DNA from: Flavobacterium profundi
Lineage (GTDB): Bacteria; Bacteroidota; Bacteroidia; Flavobacteriales; Flavobacteriaceae
Assembly: GCF_006491645.1 (NCBI RefSeq)
Contig: NZ_VDCZ01000005.1
Location: 1 to 64,000, forward strand
Direction: 5' to 3'
DNA length: 64,000 nt
The notes under the pieces were generated by a model. The model ran no database searches. It had not been told where the DNA came from and was given only the letters and a program-made list of their open reading frames with translations. Below are positions 53,140 through 62,227 of the stretch, one piece after another (positions within the stretch are counted from its first letter, which is position 1; each line of letters opens with the position of its first letter). The translations under genes were made by a program, and so were the position numbers.

Positions 53140-53974
53140 GACGAACTAAGGCATTTAATTTTAGCAGTATTTCTTCTGCTAAAAGTATCTGATATTCTTT
53201 CTTTCTATATTTAGTAATAGGCTGTATTCCTACGATTACATTTGTAATAAACAATTCGTCTGCTTTTTGTAAATCAAACGGAGATATTGATTTTTCAACA
53301 ACCTCATACCCTTCAATTCGTTTTGCAATGGCTAAAATTTGCTTACGCATAATACCATTTAAGCATCCGTCAGTTACTGGTGGTGTAATTAATGTAGTAC
53401 CCATACGCATAAATAGATTGCCTTGTAAAGCCTCAATGACATTTTTCTCATCATTAAGTAATAAACAATTGTCATACCCATTTTCAGCAGCAAAAATACT
53501 ACCCGTAATCTGAATCATTTTATTATTGGATTTCAAAGAAGAAAACAACTGCTTTGTCACATAGGCATCTTTGTACAGTTCCACCTCATAAGCTCCTTTT
53601 TTAAGATAATAAATTTCGCTTTCTAAAGGCAAAATAGTAATCACATACGATACATCATTGGTTTTAGGAAGATAAAAACCAGCACCTTCTCTAAAAACGG
53701 TAAAGCGAACGCGAAAAGACATTGCTGATTGTATTTGAGATTCCACTAAAAGTAAAATTTGCTCTTCCATGAATTCCATGGTAAAAGACATTGGAATTTC
53801 CATTCTAAAAATACGCATGGTAGCCATCAATCGAAAATAATGGTCTTCTAAAAATAAGACTTTCTTGTCTAAAACTTTAACCGTTTCAAACACACTATCT
53901 CCAAATAAAAAACCTCTATTGTTTTCAATATATACCTTACTATCTTCTAAAATAGTTCCATTAAAATTTACCAT
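53132..53974 (-). CDS. class IV aminotransferase (PabC/DAAT-like)
   Basis: This 280-residue PLP enzyme shows GFLFGDSVFETVKV near the start, the likely catalytic Lys in SLKSNNKM (about residue 150) and the phosphate-binding VIEALQGNLFM and PPVTDGCLNGIMR near 180-200. The fold covers aminodeoxychorismate lyase, D-amino acid and branched-chain aminotransferases. The exact reaction cannot be told from sequence alone. Confidence 0.85.
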   Translation of the reverse strand: MVNFNGTILEDSKVYIENNRGFLFGDSVFETVKVLDKKVLFLEDHYFRLMATMRIFRMEIPMSFTMEFMEEQILLLVESQIQSAMSFRVRFTVFREGAGFYLPKTNDVSYVITILPLESEIYYLKKGAYEVELYKDAYVTKQLFSSLKSNNKMIQITGSIFAAENGYDNCLLLNDEKNVIEALQGNLFMRMGTTLITPPVTDGCLNGIMRKQILAIAKRIEGYEVVEKSISPFDLQKADELFITNVIVGIQPITKYRKKEYQILLAEEILLKLNALVRLN

Positions 53975-53977
53975 AAT

Positions 53978-54003
53978 AAAAAAGTCCCGATTAAAATCGG
54001 GAC
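53978..54003 (-). terminator. terminator
   Basis: GTCCCGATT pairs with AATCGGGAC, followed by a U run on the minus strand. It ends the START-like gene. Confidence 0.8.
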
Positions 54004-54027
54004 AAATATACTTTATAAAATTGAGTT

Positions 54028-54420
54028 TTACACAGAACCTAGCACATGTTTCAAATCAGAAACCTGATTTTCCCATAGTAATTTTGACTCTTCCATTTCA
54101 TCTTCTTCAGAGAAATCCACTACTACTAAAGACACATCTTTGGTAATTTCATCTTCCATGATTTTAATTTCGAAAAAGTAATCCGTATCATCACCGTCTT
54201 GGTCTAACCAACGAAACTTTACACGTTCTCCAGTTCTTTTAGCAATAAGCTTTGCTTTCTCTTCGGAATCGTCCCAAATAAAGGTAAAAAGTTCTCCTCT
54301 CGAATTAACGTTATCTGCAAACCATTCAGATAAACCAGAAGGAGTGGATATATATTGATATAATAATGAAGGCGAGGCATGAATGGGGAATTCTAGTTCG
54401 TATTTTAATTTAACTTCCAT
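54028..54420 (-). CDS. START-like (SRPBCC/AHSA1-type) domain protein
   Basis: This 130-residue protein has the SRPBCC pattern KYELEFPIHASPSLLYQYI ... GLSEWFADNVNSRGELFTF. It probably forms a hydrophobic-ligand-binding cavity. It is a common single gene in Bacteroidota; the ligand is unknown. Confidence 0.85.
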   Translation of the reverse strand: MEVKLKYELEFPIHASPSLLYQYISTPSGLSEWFADNVNSRGELFTFIWDDSEEKAKLIAKRTGERVKFRWLDQDGDDTDYFFEIKIMEDEITKDVSLVVVDFSEEDEMEESKLLWENQVSDLKHVLGSV

Positions 54421-54517
54421 TTTTAAAAATTTATTTTGGAAATATATAGAGAATAATCTAAAAAACCAAAAAGAAAAATTCAGATTTTTTTTTATAAAAT
54501 TTTTTACAAAAAAATAT

Positions 54518-54547
54518 TTGCACTAAAGAGAATTAATTATATATTTG
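54518..54547 (+). promoter_or_regulatory. promoter of tRNA-Met
   Basis: TTG (54518-54520), 19 bases, then TATATTTG (54540-54547) is a full match to the consensus, 34 bases before the tRNA. Confidence 0.75.
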
Positions 54548-54581
54548 CACCCGCATTGAGAGATGCACAACCAACAATAAT

Positions 54582-54655
54582 GGCGAGGTAGCTCAGTTGG
54601 TTAGAGCGCAGGATTCATAACCCTGAGGTCACGGGTTCAACTCCCGTCTTCGCTA
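54582..54655 (+). tRNA. tRNA-Met(CAT)
   Basis: The cloverleaf is standard: acceptor GGCGAGG/CTTCGCT, D arm GCTC-N-GAGC, anticodon loop TTCATAA (CAT) and T arm ACGGG-TTCAACT-CCCGT. The sequence is typical of an elongator tRNA-Met; tRNA-Ile2 with CAT is a less likely alternative. CCA is not encoded. Its 3' side borders the integrase gene, so it is probably the attachment site of the island to the right. Confidence 0.93.
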
Positions 54656-54677
54656 CTAGATTTTATCTATTGAAAAT

Positions 54678-54708
54678 AAACGGTTTAGGTTTCTAAATCG
54701 TTTTTTTT
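54678..54708 (+). terminator. terminator after tRNA-Met
   Basis: AACGGTTTAG pairs with CTAAATCGTT, followed by a T run. Confidence 0.75.
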
Positions 54709-54738
54709 ATGTCCAATTTTTTACCAGCATTACACAAG

Positions 54739-54774
54739 GTATACGATTTAGTATACGATTCAGTATACGGTTTT
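54739..54774. repeat. three 12-bp direct repeats with GTATACG
   Basis: GTATACGATTTA, GTATACGATTCA and GTATACGGTTTT follow each other exactly, each holding the palindrome GTATAC. They lie between the tRNA terminator and the likely integrase start. Their place beside an integrase and its tRNA site suggests protein-binding (arm-type) sites or operators of the integrase gene. Confidence 0.7.
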
Positions 54775-54831
54775 GACAAAAAATTAAATTATATTGCAAT
54801 GAATTTTAGCAATAGTTCTAAAGAAAAAATA

Positions 54832-56136
54832 ATGTCAAAACCTAATTTTTCTATCCCAAAAATATACACAGGTGGTGTTTCTATTACCGATTGGAAACTA
54901 CTTTCCAAACAAGAACAACAGAATGCATTGAAAAAAGACTGGTATGTGTATTATAGCTTTCGATCTCCTGAAACAGATAAATTAGTTCGACAAACACCCA
55001 TAAAAGGTTACGCTAACTCTTATAAAACAAAAAGAGAACGTATTATGTATTTAACTGTTATGCGTGATGCTTTAGAATTATTATTAAAAAATGGAGCAAA
55101 TCCTTATACTGATAATGATTTTACCTACTTATATCAAAATGATAATGAAAAATCAGCTGAAAAAGATTCTTTAAATGTTGAAAAAGAGATAAAACCAAAA
55201 AAAATCGAAGTACAAGAGAACTTCATAATTGATTCTAAAGAAAAAATTGTAACTATACAAGAAGCTTTTGAAACGGTTTTGAAATTAAAAAAGAATGTAA
55301 TGAACACTACTTCTTTTAATAGTTATCAATTACGAATTCATAAATTTCTAAATAGTTTACCAAATACTTCTGACGACATCAAAAGTATTACAAAAAAAGA
55401 TGTAATACAGTTTTTAAATACCATTCTTCAAAATACAAGTCCAAGAAACCGAAACAACTATAGAACCGATTTAAATTCATTTTTTAATGAACTAGAAAAC
55501 AATGAGTATATTGCTACTAATTTTATAACAAAGATTAATGTTTTAAAAGCAGTACCCGAAAGAAACAAAACTTTCAGTGACAAAACCCAAGAAGAAATAT
55601 ATACATTTTTAGAGAATAGAAACCCTACTCTACTCCTATTCATTAAATTTATTTCTTATAACTTTTTACGTCCAGTAGAAGTTTGCAGATTAAAAGTAAA
55701 AGATATTGATGTAAACGAACGTAAAATTTATGTTCGAGCAAAAAATCAACCTGTAAAAATTAAAATCATTCCTGACATTTTAATAAAAGATTTACCCGAT
55801 TTAAAACTATTGGAATTAGAAAACTATTTATTCACCCCTTATGGTTTTGGACAAGAATGGGAAGCTGAAGAAAATAATAGAAGAGATTATTTTAGCAAAC
55901 TATTCAGTAAAGAGGTTAAAAAAGAATTCAATTTAAATCAAGACTATGGTTTATATAGTTTCAGACATACTTTCATTACACGACTTTATAGAAAATTACG
56001 CGAAAACAATCCTCAACATGTTGCCAAAAGTAATTTAATGTTAATTACTGGTCACAGTACGATGACTGCATTAGAAAAATATTTAAGAGATATTGATGCA
56101 GAATTACCTACTGATTATTCGAATTTGTTAGAATAA
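54832..56136 (+). CDS. tyrosine recombinase/integrase of the island
   Basis: From the ATG at 54832 this is about 434 residues (MSKPNFSIPKIYTGGV). In-frame ATGs at 54799 and 54709 are also possible, but the longer form would translate the three GTATACG repeats (as VYD repeats). A SAM-like arm domain precedes a catalytic domain with Arg in FLRPVEVCRLK, the box YSFRHTF (Tyr where XerD has His), GHSTMT and the nucleophile Tyr in EKYLRD. It lies directly beside tRNA-Met and is the likely cause of the island's insertion. Confidence 0.85.
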   Translation: MSKPNFSIPKIYTGGVSITDWKLLSKQEQQNALKKDWYVYYSFRSPETDKLVRQTPIKGYANSYKTKRERIMYLTVMRDALELLLKNGANPYTDNDFTYLYQNDNEKSAEKDSLNVEKEIKPKKIEVQENFIIDSKEKIVTIQEAFETVLKLKKNVMNTTSFNSYQLRIHKFLNSLPNTSDDIKSITKKDVIQFLNTILQNTSPRNRNNYRTDLNSFFNELENNEYIATNFITKINVLKAVPERNKTFSDKTQEEIYTFLENRNPTLLLFIKFISYNFLRPVEVCRLKVKDIDVNERKIYVRAKNQPVKIKIIPDILIKDLPDLKLLELENYLFTPYGFGQEWEAEENNRRDYFSKLFSKEVKKEFNLNQDYGLYSFRHTFITRLYRKLRENNPQHVAKSNLMLITGHSTMTALEKYLRDIDAELPTDYSNLLE

Positions 56137-56139
56137 AAA

Positions 56140-56170
56140 AGTCCCAACGAAGCAGGACTAAAGATTTTTT
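56140..56170 (+). terminator. terminator of the integrase gene
   Basis: AGTCC pairs with GGACT around a 10-base loop, with a T-rich tail near 56164-56172. Confidence 0.6.
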
Positions 56171-56560
56171 TATCAATAGTTTACATTTTTTTCAAAATGC
56201 AATATTTGTATTTCGTATTATTTTTAATCCTTTCACATATTTATTTTCACTCAGAACGCTATATACAAATAAATTAAAATACCTCTATAAAACTATCAAA
56301 TATCAAATTGATAGATAATATACTTATAGATACTTTAGTTCAATCATTTAGCTTACAATCGATACTTCCATTTTGTCTAACTTCAGATTGTAATACTAGC
56401 TGTAAGTTTTTAGTTGTAATAGATGTTTTATTCTCAATTAAAATCGATTTTTAAAGCATTTTTATTACTAATATACTCATTTTCAATATAATGAATTTAC
56501 TAAAAACCGTAAAAAGGACATGATTTTAACATTTAAACGTCAAGTAATACTAGAAATTTA
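56171..56560. other. non-coding A/T-rich stretch
   Basis: I see no ORF here. It contains several short inverted repeats, such as ATATCAAATTGATAGATAAT. It may hold regulatory or replication-transfer signals of the island, but nothing definite. Confidence 0.3.
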
Positions 56561-56640
56561 AAATCCTGTAAAATGTTGGAAAATCCTGTAAAATGTTGGA
56601 AAATCCTCGCAAATCCTCGCAAATCCTTGCAAATCCTGAC
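56561..56640. repeat. eight phased 10-bp units starting AAAT (iteron-like)
   Basis: The units are AAATCCTGTA, AAATGTTGGA, the same two again, AAATCCTCGC twice, AAATCCTTGC and AAATCCTGAC, in exact 10-bp register. The AAAT tract recurs once per helical turn, which bends DNA and offers sites on one face. It lies 52 bases before the small gene at 56692 and may be an origin-like or recombination-directionality site. Confidence 0.75.
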
Positions 56641-56691
56641 AACGTTATTTTTTATTGAAATAACTTTCGAAAAATTTAAGGAAATAAATAG

Positions 56692-56904
56692 TTGACATCC
56701 AATACAGCATATGAAGTTTTTTTAGCTCTTTCTAATGAAGAAAGAGAAAAATTCTTAATGCTAATAACGAAACATCAAGCTAGTATTTCTAAAAAACTTA
56801 GTAAAAAAAGAAATACTATTGATTTTAATAAAGACGATGCTATTAAATACCTAATAGAAACCATTTTCAAAAAAAGTAAAATTCAAAAACACCATTCATC
56901 ATGA
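56692..56904 (+). CDS. small helical protein of the island
   Basis: This 70-residue ORF uses a TTG start (TTGACATCCAATACA); no ATG gives a better N-terminus. It begins MTSNTAYEVFLALSNEEREK and is highly basic in the middle. It overlaps the RHH gene by four bases. It may be an accessory DNA-binding or excision factor. I am not sure of a family. Confidence 0.6.
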   Translation: MTSNTAYEVFLALSNEEREKFLMLITKHQASISKKLSKKRNTIDFNKDDAIKYLIETIFKKSKIQKHHSS

Positions 56905-57371
56905 AAAATGAAACCATTACCCTTCGACTAGAAAAGGATCTTAGAGAAAAACTAGAATTAATTGCCTTAGAGGAAAATTGCAACTTATCAAAAGTTATAA
57001 GAATGCAACTTTCTAAATCAGTAAAAGAGAAAAGCGATGAAGAAAGAGATTCAACTACTTCATTAATGAATAATCCTCATTTTAAAATAGCGATTAGTTG
57101 CATGTATTTTATTGGCATAAAAAATGTAAGTCTAATTAACAGCTACAATATAAAGGTTCTTCAATATAGCGTAAATGAAATTTTATATTTTGAAGAACTA
57201 CCAGATTATCTTTATACAGATTTTGAAAATTTAAAAAACGTATTACAATATTGTAATACAAATTGTATTGCCTTAGAAAGTATTAATTTAGACCATTATG
57301 CATCATTATTTCATTCTGTTTTTAGATATATATTTAATATTTCAATGCAAAATATTACTCAAACTCGATAA
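56901..57371 (+). CDS. ribbon-helix-helix (RHH) DNA-binding protein
   Basis: The first 42 residues are a RHH/CopG-type domain (TITLRLEKDLREKLELIALEENCNLSKVIR). The rest (156 residues in total) is helical with cysteines and tyrosines and unknown. It probably regulates the island or acts in its mobility. It has a terminator just after. Confidence 0.75.
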   Translation: MKNETITLRLEKDLREKLELIALEENCNLSKVIRMQLSKSVKEKSDEERDSTTSLMNNPHFKIAISCMYFIGIKNVSLINSYNIKVLQYSVNEILYFEELPDYLYTDFENLKNVLQYCNTNCIALESINLDHYASLFHSVFRYIFNISMQNITQTR

Positions 57372-57407
57372 TTTTCTAAAACGTATTACAAAATAACTTA
57401 AAAATTT

Positions 57408-57441
57408 AAAAATGTATTACAAAATTGTAATACATTTTTTT
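57408..57441 (+). terminator. terminator of RHH gene
   Basis: AATGTATTACAA pairs with TTGTAATACATT around a short loop, followed by seven T. The same ACGTATTACAAAA sequence also occurs just upstream, near 57380. Confidence 0.8.
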
Positions 57442-57500
57442 ATAATTAGATTAGCCGTTTAGAGTTAAAGAGATTACGCAAAAAAAATAGATTTAGTTAA

Positions 57501-57555
57501 AAAATACGTGAAAATACGTACAAAAAACAGGTAAAAATACGTATTTATACGTATA
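57501..57555. repeat. AAAATACGT direct repeats
   Basis: AAAATACGTG, AAAATACGTA, then AAAATACGT inside GTAAAAATACGTA, and TATACGTATA are spaced near one helical turn apart. They are in the 377-base gap (57372-57748) before the four-gene operon and may be operator sites. The rest of this gap is A/T-rich and shows no ORF. Confidence 0.55.
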
Positions 57556-57748
57556 GGAATTTTAAAGTGAATAGATTATATTTGAGAAAGTAAATTTATA
57601 TTAACTATAGTTATTAGATTAAAATTTATATACAGTTTTTTATTTATTCAAAAAAATTGTGTAAAAAACCTAAGTAAGTTTACCAACTAACATTGAAAAC
57701 AGTAAAATAAATGTTTTTTAAAGCTTCATTAAAAAATGATTTGAAAAA

Positions 57749-59953
57749 ATGACAATTGATTACATATATAAAAATGAAGAAATAAGTGTTAGATCTTATC
57801 ACCTTTGTAAGTACAATGAATTACACACTATATCAGATTTAAAAAAATATTATTACAAGAACAACAGCTTTTATAAACTACGTAATTGCGGAAGGAAATC
57901 TAATGAAGAGCTTATTGATATATGTAACAAATACCAAAATGAATATATTGAATATTCAGAAAATTTGTCTAAAGAAAAAAAAACTTTAAAAAATATTAAT
58001 TTAAATTTGAATAGGGTTCAAAGAAATGTTATAAATAGTTTCATTTATGTAAACACTAATAGTTTGTCAGTAAGAAGCAAAAATGCAATATCTTTACTTT
58101 TAAGTAATAATCTTAAAGTTAAAAATTTCACAGAAAAAATTCTACTGTCCGAAAATTTCAATCCAAAAAAAATAAAAAATGTTGGTGCTAAATGTGTACC
58201 TGAAATAGAAGTCTATATTTCAATTATTAAAGATTTCATATTTGAGGTGTGCCAAACAAACGATGAAAATTATTTAATTGCATTAAAAAATAAATTTTTA
58301 ATACAACGAACTTACGATATTCCATTAGTTCCTAGCGAAATATTAGAATCCGAATCAATTTTTAAACTTACTGATTTCCTTATAAATCAATACGCTATTT
58401 TTGATAAGACTCAAACAGTTATAGTAAAGAAAGCTTTGAAATTATTCAATAATCAAAAAGAACTAACGCTCGATGAGATAGCTGAACAAGTTAACCTTTC
58501 AAGGGAAAGGGTAAGACAAATAAGAAAACTTTGTCTAGACGATTTATTTAACAAATTACTTTTTGTTTCTAATCTCAATGACGATTTATTTCAAAAATAT
58601 AGCATAGATGTTGAATCAATGTATATTGAAATAACCGTAAATATTTTACATAAAATCAATCAATCAAATAAAACAAACTTTTCTAGAGAATTTATCACAT
58701 ACATACTTTCAGCATATCTAAAAGATAGTTTTTCTATAGTTGGAAATTATGAAGATGTGTTACAACCAAAATATTTTAATTCACGCAACAGACACAATTG
58801 GAATAACTTCTATTTAGTAGAAAAAGAATTAACATTGGAATTTGATTTCACTTCTTTTACTAATGATATTTCAAACAGGGTAAGCGATAGAATTGAAGAA
58901 TCGTATTTCTTCAATTTCAAAAGCTATTTATCAAAGTTTCTATCAAACAACAATATTGATATTCTAGAATTGTTGTTACCAATCTGTGAGAAAATTATTA
59001 ATGAAGAATTTGAAATTTATCTTGATTTAGATGAAAACATAAATTTCAAAAGAAATACTTATAGACAAGCACACGAATATGCTTTTGAAGCACTTTACCA
59101 TTTAGGAAAACCCTCAAAGGTTAAAGAGATTTTTGAAAAGGTAATAGAACTGCATCCCAACTACGACACAGAAGAAGCAAAAATCAGAGTTTCAATGAAA
59201 CGGAAAAATGGTTTTGTGCCAATTGGTAGAAAGAGTGTATTTGGTTTGAAAAAATGGGAAAGTGAATTAGACAATTTTAAAGGAGGTACAATACGAGATA
59301 TTGTTGAAGAATATTTAATGCAATTTTCTGTACCGAAACATATTTCACACATCACAGATCACGTTTTAAAATATCGTCCAAAATCAAATCAATATAGCAT
59401 TCTTCAAAATTTAAAACTTGATGAATCTGGATTGTACATATTTTTTAAAGGTTCTTATATAGGATTAACAACAAAAAAATACGAATCTGACTTTAAGAGA
59501 ATATGGGAGGTCCAGAAAACCGATAAAAAAACTTGGGAAGAAAGATTTGAAATGCTTCAAAATTTTATTTCAATAGAAAAAAGGCTACCATTTTCAAATG
59601 GTGTGCCTGAAAAAGAAATAAATCTTTACCGTTGGCTTAATGTTCAAAAGAGTAAACTAAACACAGGAAAACTAAATGAAAATAAAGAAGATAAGCTAAA
59701 CAGCTTATTAGCGAAATATCCAAGTGTAAATGGTAGACGAAGATTGAACTCAAATGAGAAGTATCAAGAATTAATTTCATTTGTTACGAATAATCATAGG
59801 TTGCCTTCAGCTAATAAAAATGGTGAAGAAAATTTATATCAATTCTTTTACAAACAGAGAAAGCTATTTGATAAAAACGAACTTGACAGCAAAGAACAAA
59901 ATAAATTTATAGAAGTTGCTAAACTTATTCAAAATATAAAATATGAAAATTAA
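57749..59953 (+). CDS. multi-HTH protein with alpha-CTD-like, sigma-4-like, HARE-like and helicase-associated segments
   Basis: This 734-residue protein has a mosaic of transcription-factor pieces: two RNA-polymerase alpha-CTD-like helical-hairpin regions (about 11-60 with LRNCGRKSNEEL and about 105-160 with IKNVGAKCVPEIE), a sigma-70 region 4-like HTH (about 236-266, LTLDEIAEQVNLSRERVRQI), two winged-helix segments that resemble HARE-HTH (about 435-505 and 510-575) and two helicase-associated (HA) repeats (596-660 and 669-730). It has no obvious catalytic site. It leads an operon with a small protein, DndD and a DndE fusion. A role as DNA reader or regulator of that system is inference. Confidence 0.7.
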   Translation: MTIDYIYKNEEISVRSYHLCKYNELHTISDLKKYYYKNNSFYKLRNCGRKSNEELIDICNKYQNEYIEYSENLSKEKKTLKNINLNLNRVQRNVINSFIYVNTNSLSVRSKNAISLLLSNNLKVKNFTEKILLSENFNPKKIKNVGAKCVPEIEVYISIIKDFIFEVCQTNDENYLIALKNKFLIQRTYDIPLVPSEILESESIFKLTDFLINQYAIFDKTQTVIVKKALKLFNNQKELTLDEIAEQVNLSRERVRQIRKLCLDDLFNKLLFVSNLNDDLFQKYSIDVESMYIEITVNILHKINQSNKTNFSREFITYILSAYLKDSFSIVGNYEDVLQPKYFNSRNRHNWNNFYLVEKELTLEFDFTSFTNDISNRVSDRIEESYFFNFKSYLSKFLSNNNIDILELLLPICEKIINEEFEIYLDLDENINFKRNTYRQAHEYAFEALYHLGKPSKVKEIFEKVIELHPNYDTEEAKIRVSMKRKNGFVPIGRKSVFGLKKWESELDNFKGGTIRDIVEEYLMQFSVPKHISHITDHVLKYRPKSNQYSILQNLKLDESGLYIFFKGSYIGLTTKKYESDFKRIWEVQKTDKKTWEERFEMLQNFISIEKRLPFSNGVPEKEINLYRWLNVQKSKLNTGKLNENKEDKLNSLLAKYPSVNGRRRLNSNEKYQELISFVTNNHRLPSANKNGEENLYQFFYKQRKLFDKNELDSKEQNKFIEVAKLIQNIKYEN

Positions 59954-60125
59954 AGAAACTAAACTATTGCAAAATAAAAGACTCAAAGAGATTTGCAATG
60001 ATAAGGAAGTCAATTTTGAATCTATTGAAACATTATTGGATTCGGTTAAAATAAAGAAGTTGCAGAAAAGAAATAATTACCATCAGCAAAAAATTAATGA
60101 TGTTATTGAAAAAGCAATAAAATGA
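59943..60125 (+). CDS. small protein between the HTH gene and dndD
   Basis: This 60-residue ORF starts MKIKETKLLQNKRLKEICND and is a charged helical protein. It overlaps the HTH gene by 11 bases and dndD by four (ATGA). Small proteins of this size occur beside Dnd-type DNA modification systems; the match here is by position, size and composition. Confidence 0.65.
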   Translation: MKIKETKLLQNKRLKEICNDKEVNFESIETLLDSVKIKKLQKRNNYHQQKINDVIEKAIK

Positions 60126-62227
60126 AATTCTCAAATATAAAAATTAACAATTTCAGACAATATTACAATGTTGTAAATATTGATTTAACAACTGATACCG
60201 ACCAAAATATTATTGTTATAGGTGGTAGAAATGGTTATGGTAAAACAAATTTCTTATTATCAATAGTTTGGTGTCTTTATGGAGAAAAAATTTCACAAAT
60301 AGATGATAACTTTAAAAAGGAAATCCAAAAAGAAAAAAACTATTCATCTTTTATGCAACAGTCTATAAATTGGACAGCAAAAAGAGAAAATAAAGATACA
60401 TTTTCGGTTAGTATTAAAGTTTCAGAAATAGAATTACCCGAATTGAGTAAACTAAATTCAAATTCTGATAGTGTTATTATAACTAGAACATTTAATATTA
60501 CTAGTATGAATGAAACTCTTTCTATTTCAGATACTAATTCGAATATGGAAATATTTGATGATGAAGCTGATAAAATTAATTTTATAAACGATTATATAAT
60601 TCCAATAGATGCTGCAAAATTTGTGTTTTTTGATGCAGAAAAAATCTCTGAAATCGCAAATTTATCTATTAAGGAAGAAGGTAGTTTTATAAATGATGCA
60701 TTAGGCAAAATATTAGGTCTTGATACATACGACACTCTAATTGAGGATATAGAGTTTTATATTAATACATTGAAAAAAGAAGGAGCTACAAAGAACTTAC
60801 AAGAGCAAATAGTTGACAAAGAAAAAGCAATTGAACTCTCTGAAATAGATATTGAAAAACTTGAAGAAGAAAATGCTGAAAAACTTAAAGAGATTGATGA
60901 TTTAAAGAAAACCATAAGACAATACGATAACCTCATATCGCAACACAGCAAACAAGGGAATTCAACATTTGATAGAGAATCAATTTTATCTGAAATAGAA
61001 AAGCTTAAAGCAAAGGAATTTGAACTATCTGAAAAATTCAATGAATTAAGCGAAATAATTCCGTTAGCTATTTTAACTGGTAAACTTGAAGAAGTTAGTG
61101 AACATCTTGAAATTCAAGAGAAAAACACATTATCACAAAATTTATCAAAAGAGAACGCTGAAAAAATTGAGAATTTTATTGAACTACTTTTTAACAAACC
61201 ACCTGAACCTGAAAATACTACTATGTCGTTTAAGGACAAGCTTTTTTATTACGATAAGGCGAAAAAATTAAGTTCAGAATTATTTGCTTCAAATGGAGAT
61301 TATAATGAATTAGAATTTGAGCACGATTTAAGCAATGCAGAAAAAAATCTAATTTCAGATGCAATTAATCTTGTTAACTCTCAATCAAAAGATCAATTTG
61401 AGACTACAATTGAAGAATTTAATGAAGTTCAAATAAAACTATCTGAACTGAATAAAACATTAAGTAAATTTGATGCTGATCTAGAAGATGAATTGATTTT
61501 AGAATATTCATCAAAAAAGGAAACAGCAGATTATAACATTACAGAAAGTAATAGAAAAATTGGTGAAAATAATCAGCAAATATCAAAGTTAAGAAATGAT
61601 ATTGTTCGTTTAAATCAACAGCTTTTAACTTTAGTAAAAAAGGTAGATATCAATGCCCAAAACAAAATTAAAATAAAAGAAAGTCAAAAATATATTGACG
61701 TCTTGATTACATTCCTAGAAGAACAGAAAAGCAAACACAAAGACAGTCTTGAAAAAACTATTTTAAGCGAGTTAAAAATATTAATGCACAAACTTGGAAG
61801 TGAAGAGAATAGTAACAAATTTATTGAAGATGTAAAAGTCACCATTTTAGCATCTGGACAAGGAATGAAAATAACTCTTTTAGATCAAGATGATAATGAA
61901 ATTAGAAAAGAAAGTTTGTCTTCTGGTGAGAAACAAATTTATATTTCGTGCTTAATAAAAGCGATTTTAAACGAATCTATACAGAATTTACCAATATTTA
62001 TAGATACACCACTTGGTAGACTTGACGAAGAACATAGAGATAATATCACCAAAAAATATTATCCAGCTCTTTCAGAGCAAGTTGTTTTATTTTCAACAAA
62101 TAGCGAGATCACTCCTAAACGCTACAAAGATATTTCTGAAAATATCTCAAAATCCTATTTATTATTTAATGATGGAGCAAACACAACTTTAAAAAGCGGT
62201 TACTTTAATACTACAAGCAATGATTAG
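60122..62227 (+). CDS. dndD: DndD-type SMC/Rad50-like ATPase
   Basis: This 701-residue protein starts MKFSNIKINNFRQYYNVVNI and has Walker A GGRNGYGKTN (34-43), a coiled-coil middle (about 220-290 and 430-560), signature LSSGEKQ (599-605) and Walker B IFIDTPLGRLDEEHR (625-639). The FVFFDAEKI motif fits DndD. DndD is the ATPase of DNA phosphorothioation systems. The gene overlaps its neighbours on both sides (4 and 8 bases), so the operon is tightly coupled. Confidence 0.82.
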   Translation: MKFSNIKINNFRQYYNVVNIDLTTDTDQNIIVIGGRNGYGKTNFLLSIVWCLYGEKISQIDDNFKKEIQKEKNYSSFMQQSINWTAKRENKDTFSVSIKVSEIELPELSKLNSNSDSVIITRTFNITSMNETLSISDTNSNMEIFDDEADKINFINDYIIPIDAAKFVFFDAEKISEIANLSIKEEGSFINDALGKILGLDTYDTLIEDIEFYINTLKKEGATKNLQEQIVDKEKAIELSEIDIEKLEEENAEKLKEIDDLKKTIRQYDNLISQHSKQGNSTFDRESILSEIEKLKAKEFELSEKFNELSEIIPLAILTGKLEEVSEHLEIQEKNTLSQNLSKENAEKIENFIELLFNKPPEPENTTMSFKDKLFYYDKAKKLSSELFASNGDYNELEFEHDLSNAEKNLISDAINLVNSQSKDQFETTIEEFNEVQIKLSELNKTLSKFDADLEDELILEYSSKKETADYNITESNRKIGENNQQISKLRNDIVRLNQQLLTLVKKVDINAQNKIKIKESQKYIDVLITFLEEQKSKHKDSLEKTILSELKILMHKLGSEENSNKFIEDVKVTILASGQGMKITLLDQDDNEIRKESLSSGEKQIYISCLIKAILNESIQNLPIFIDTPLGRLDEEHRDNITKKYYPALSEQVVLFSTNSEITPKRYKDISENISKSYLLFNDGANTTLKSGYFNTTSND

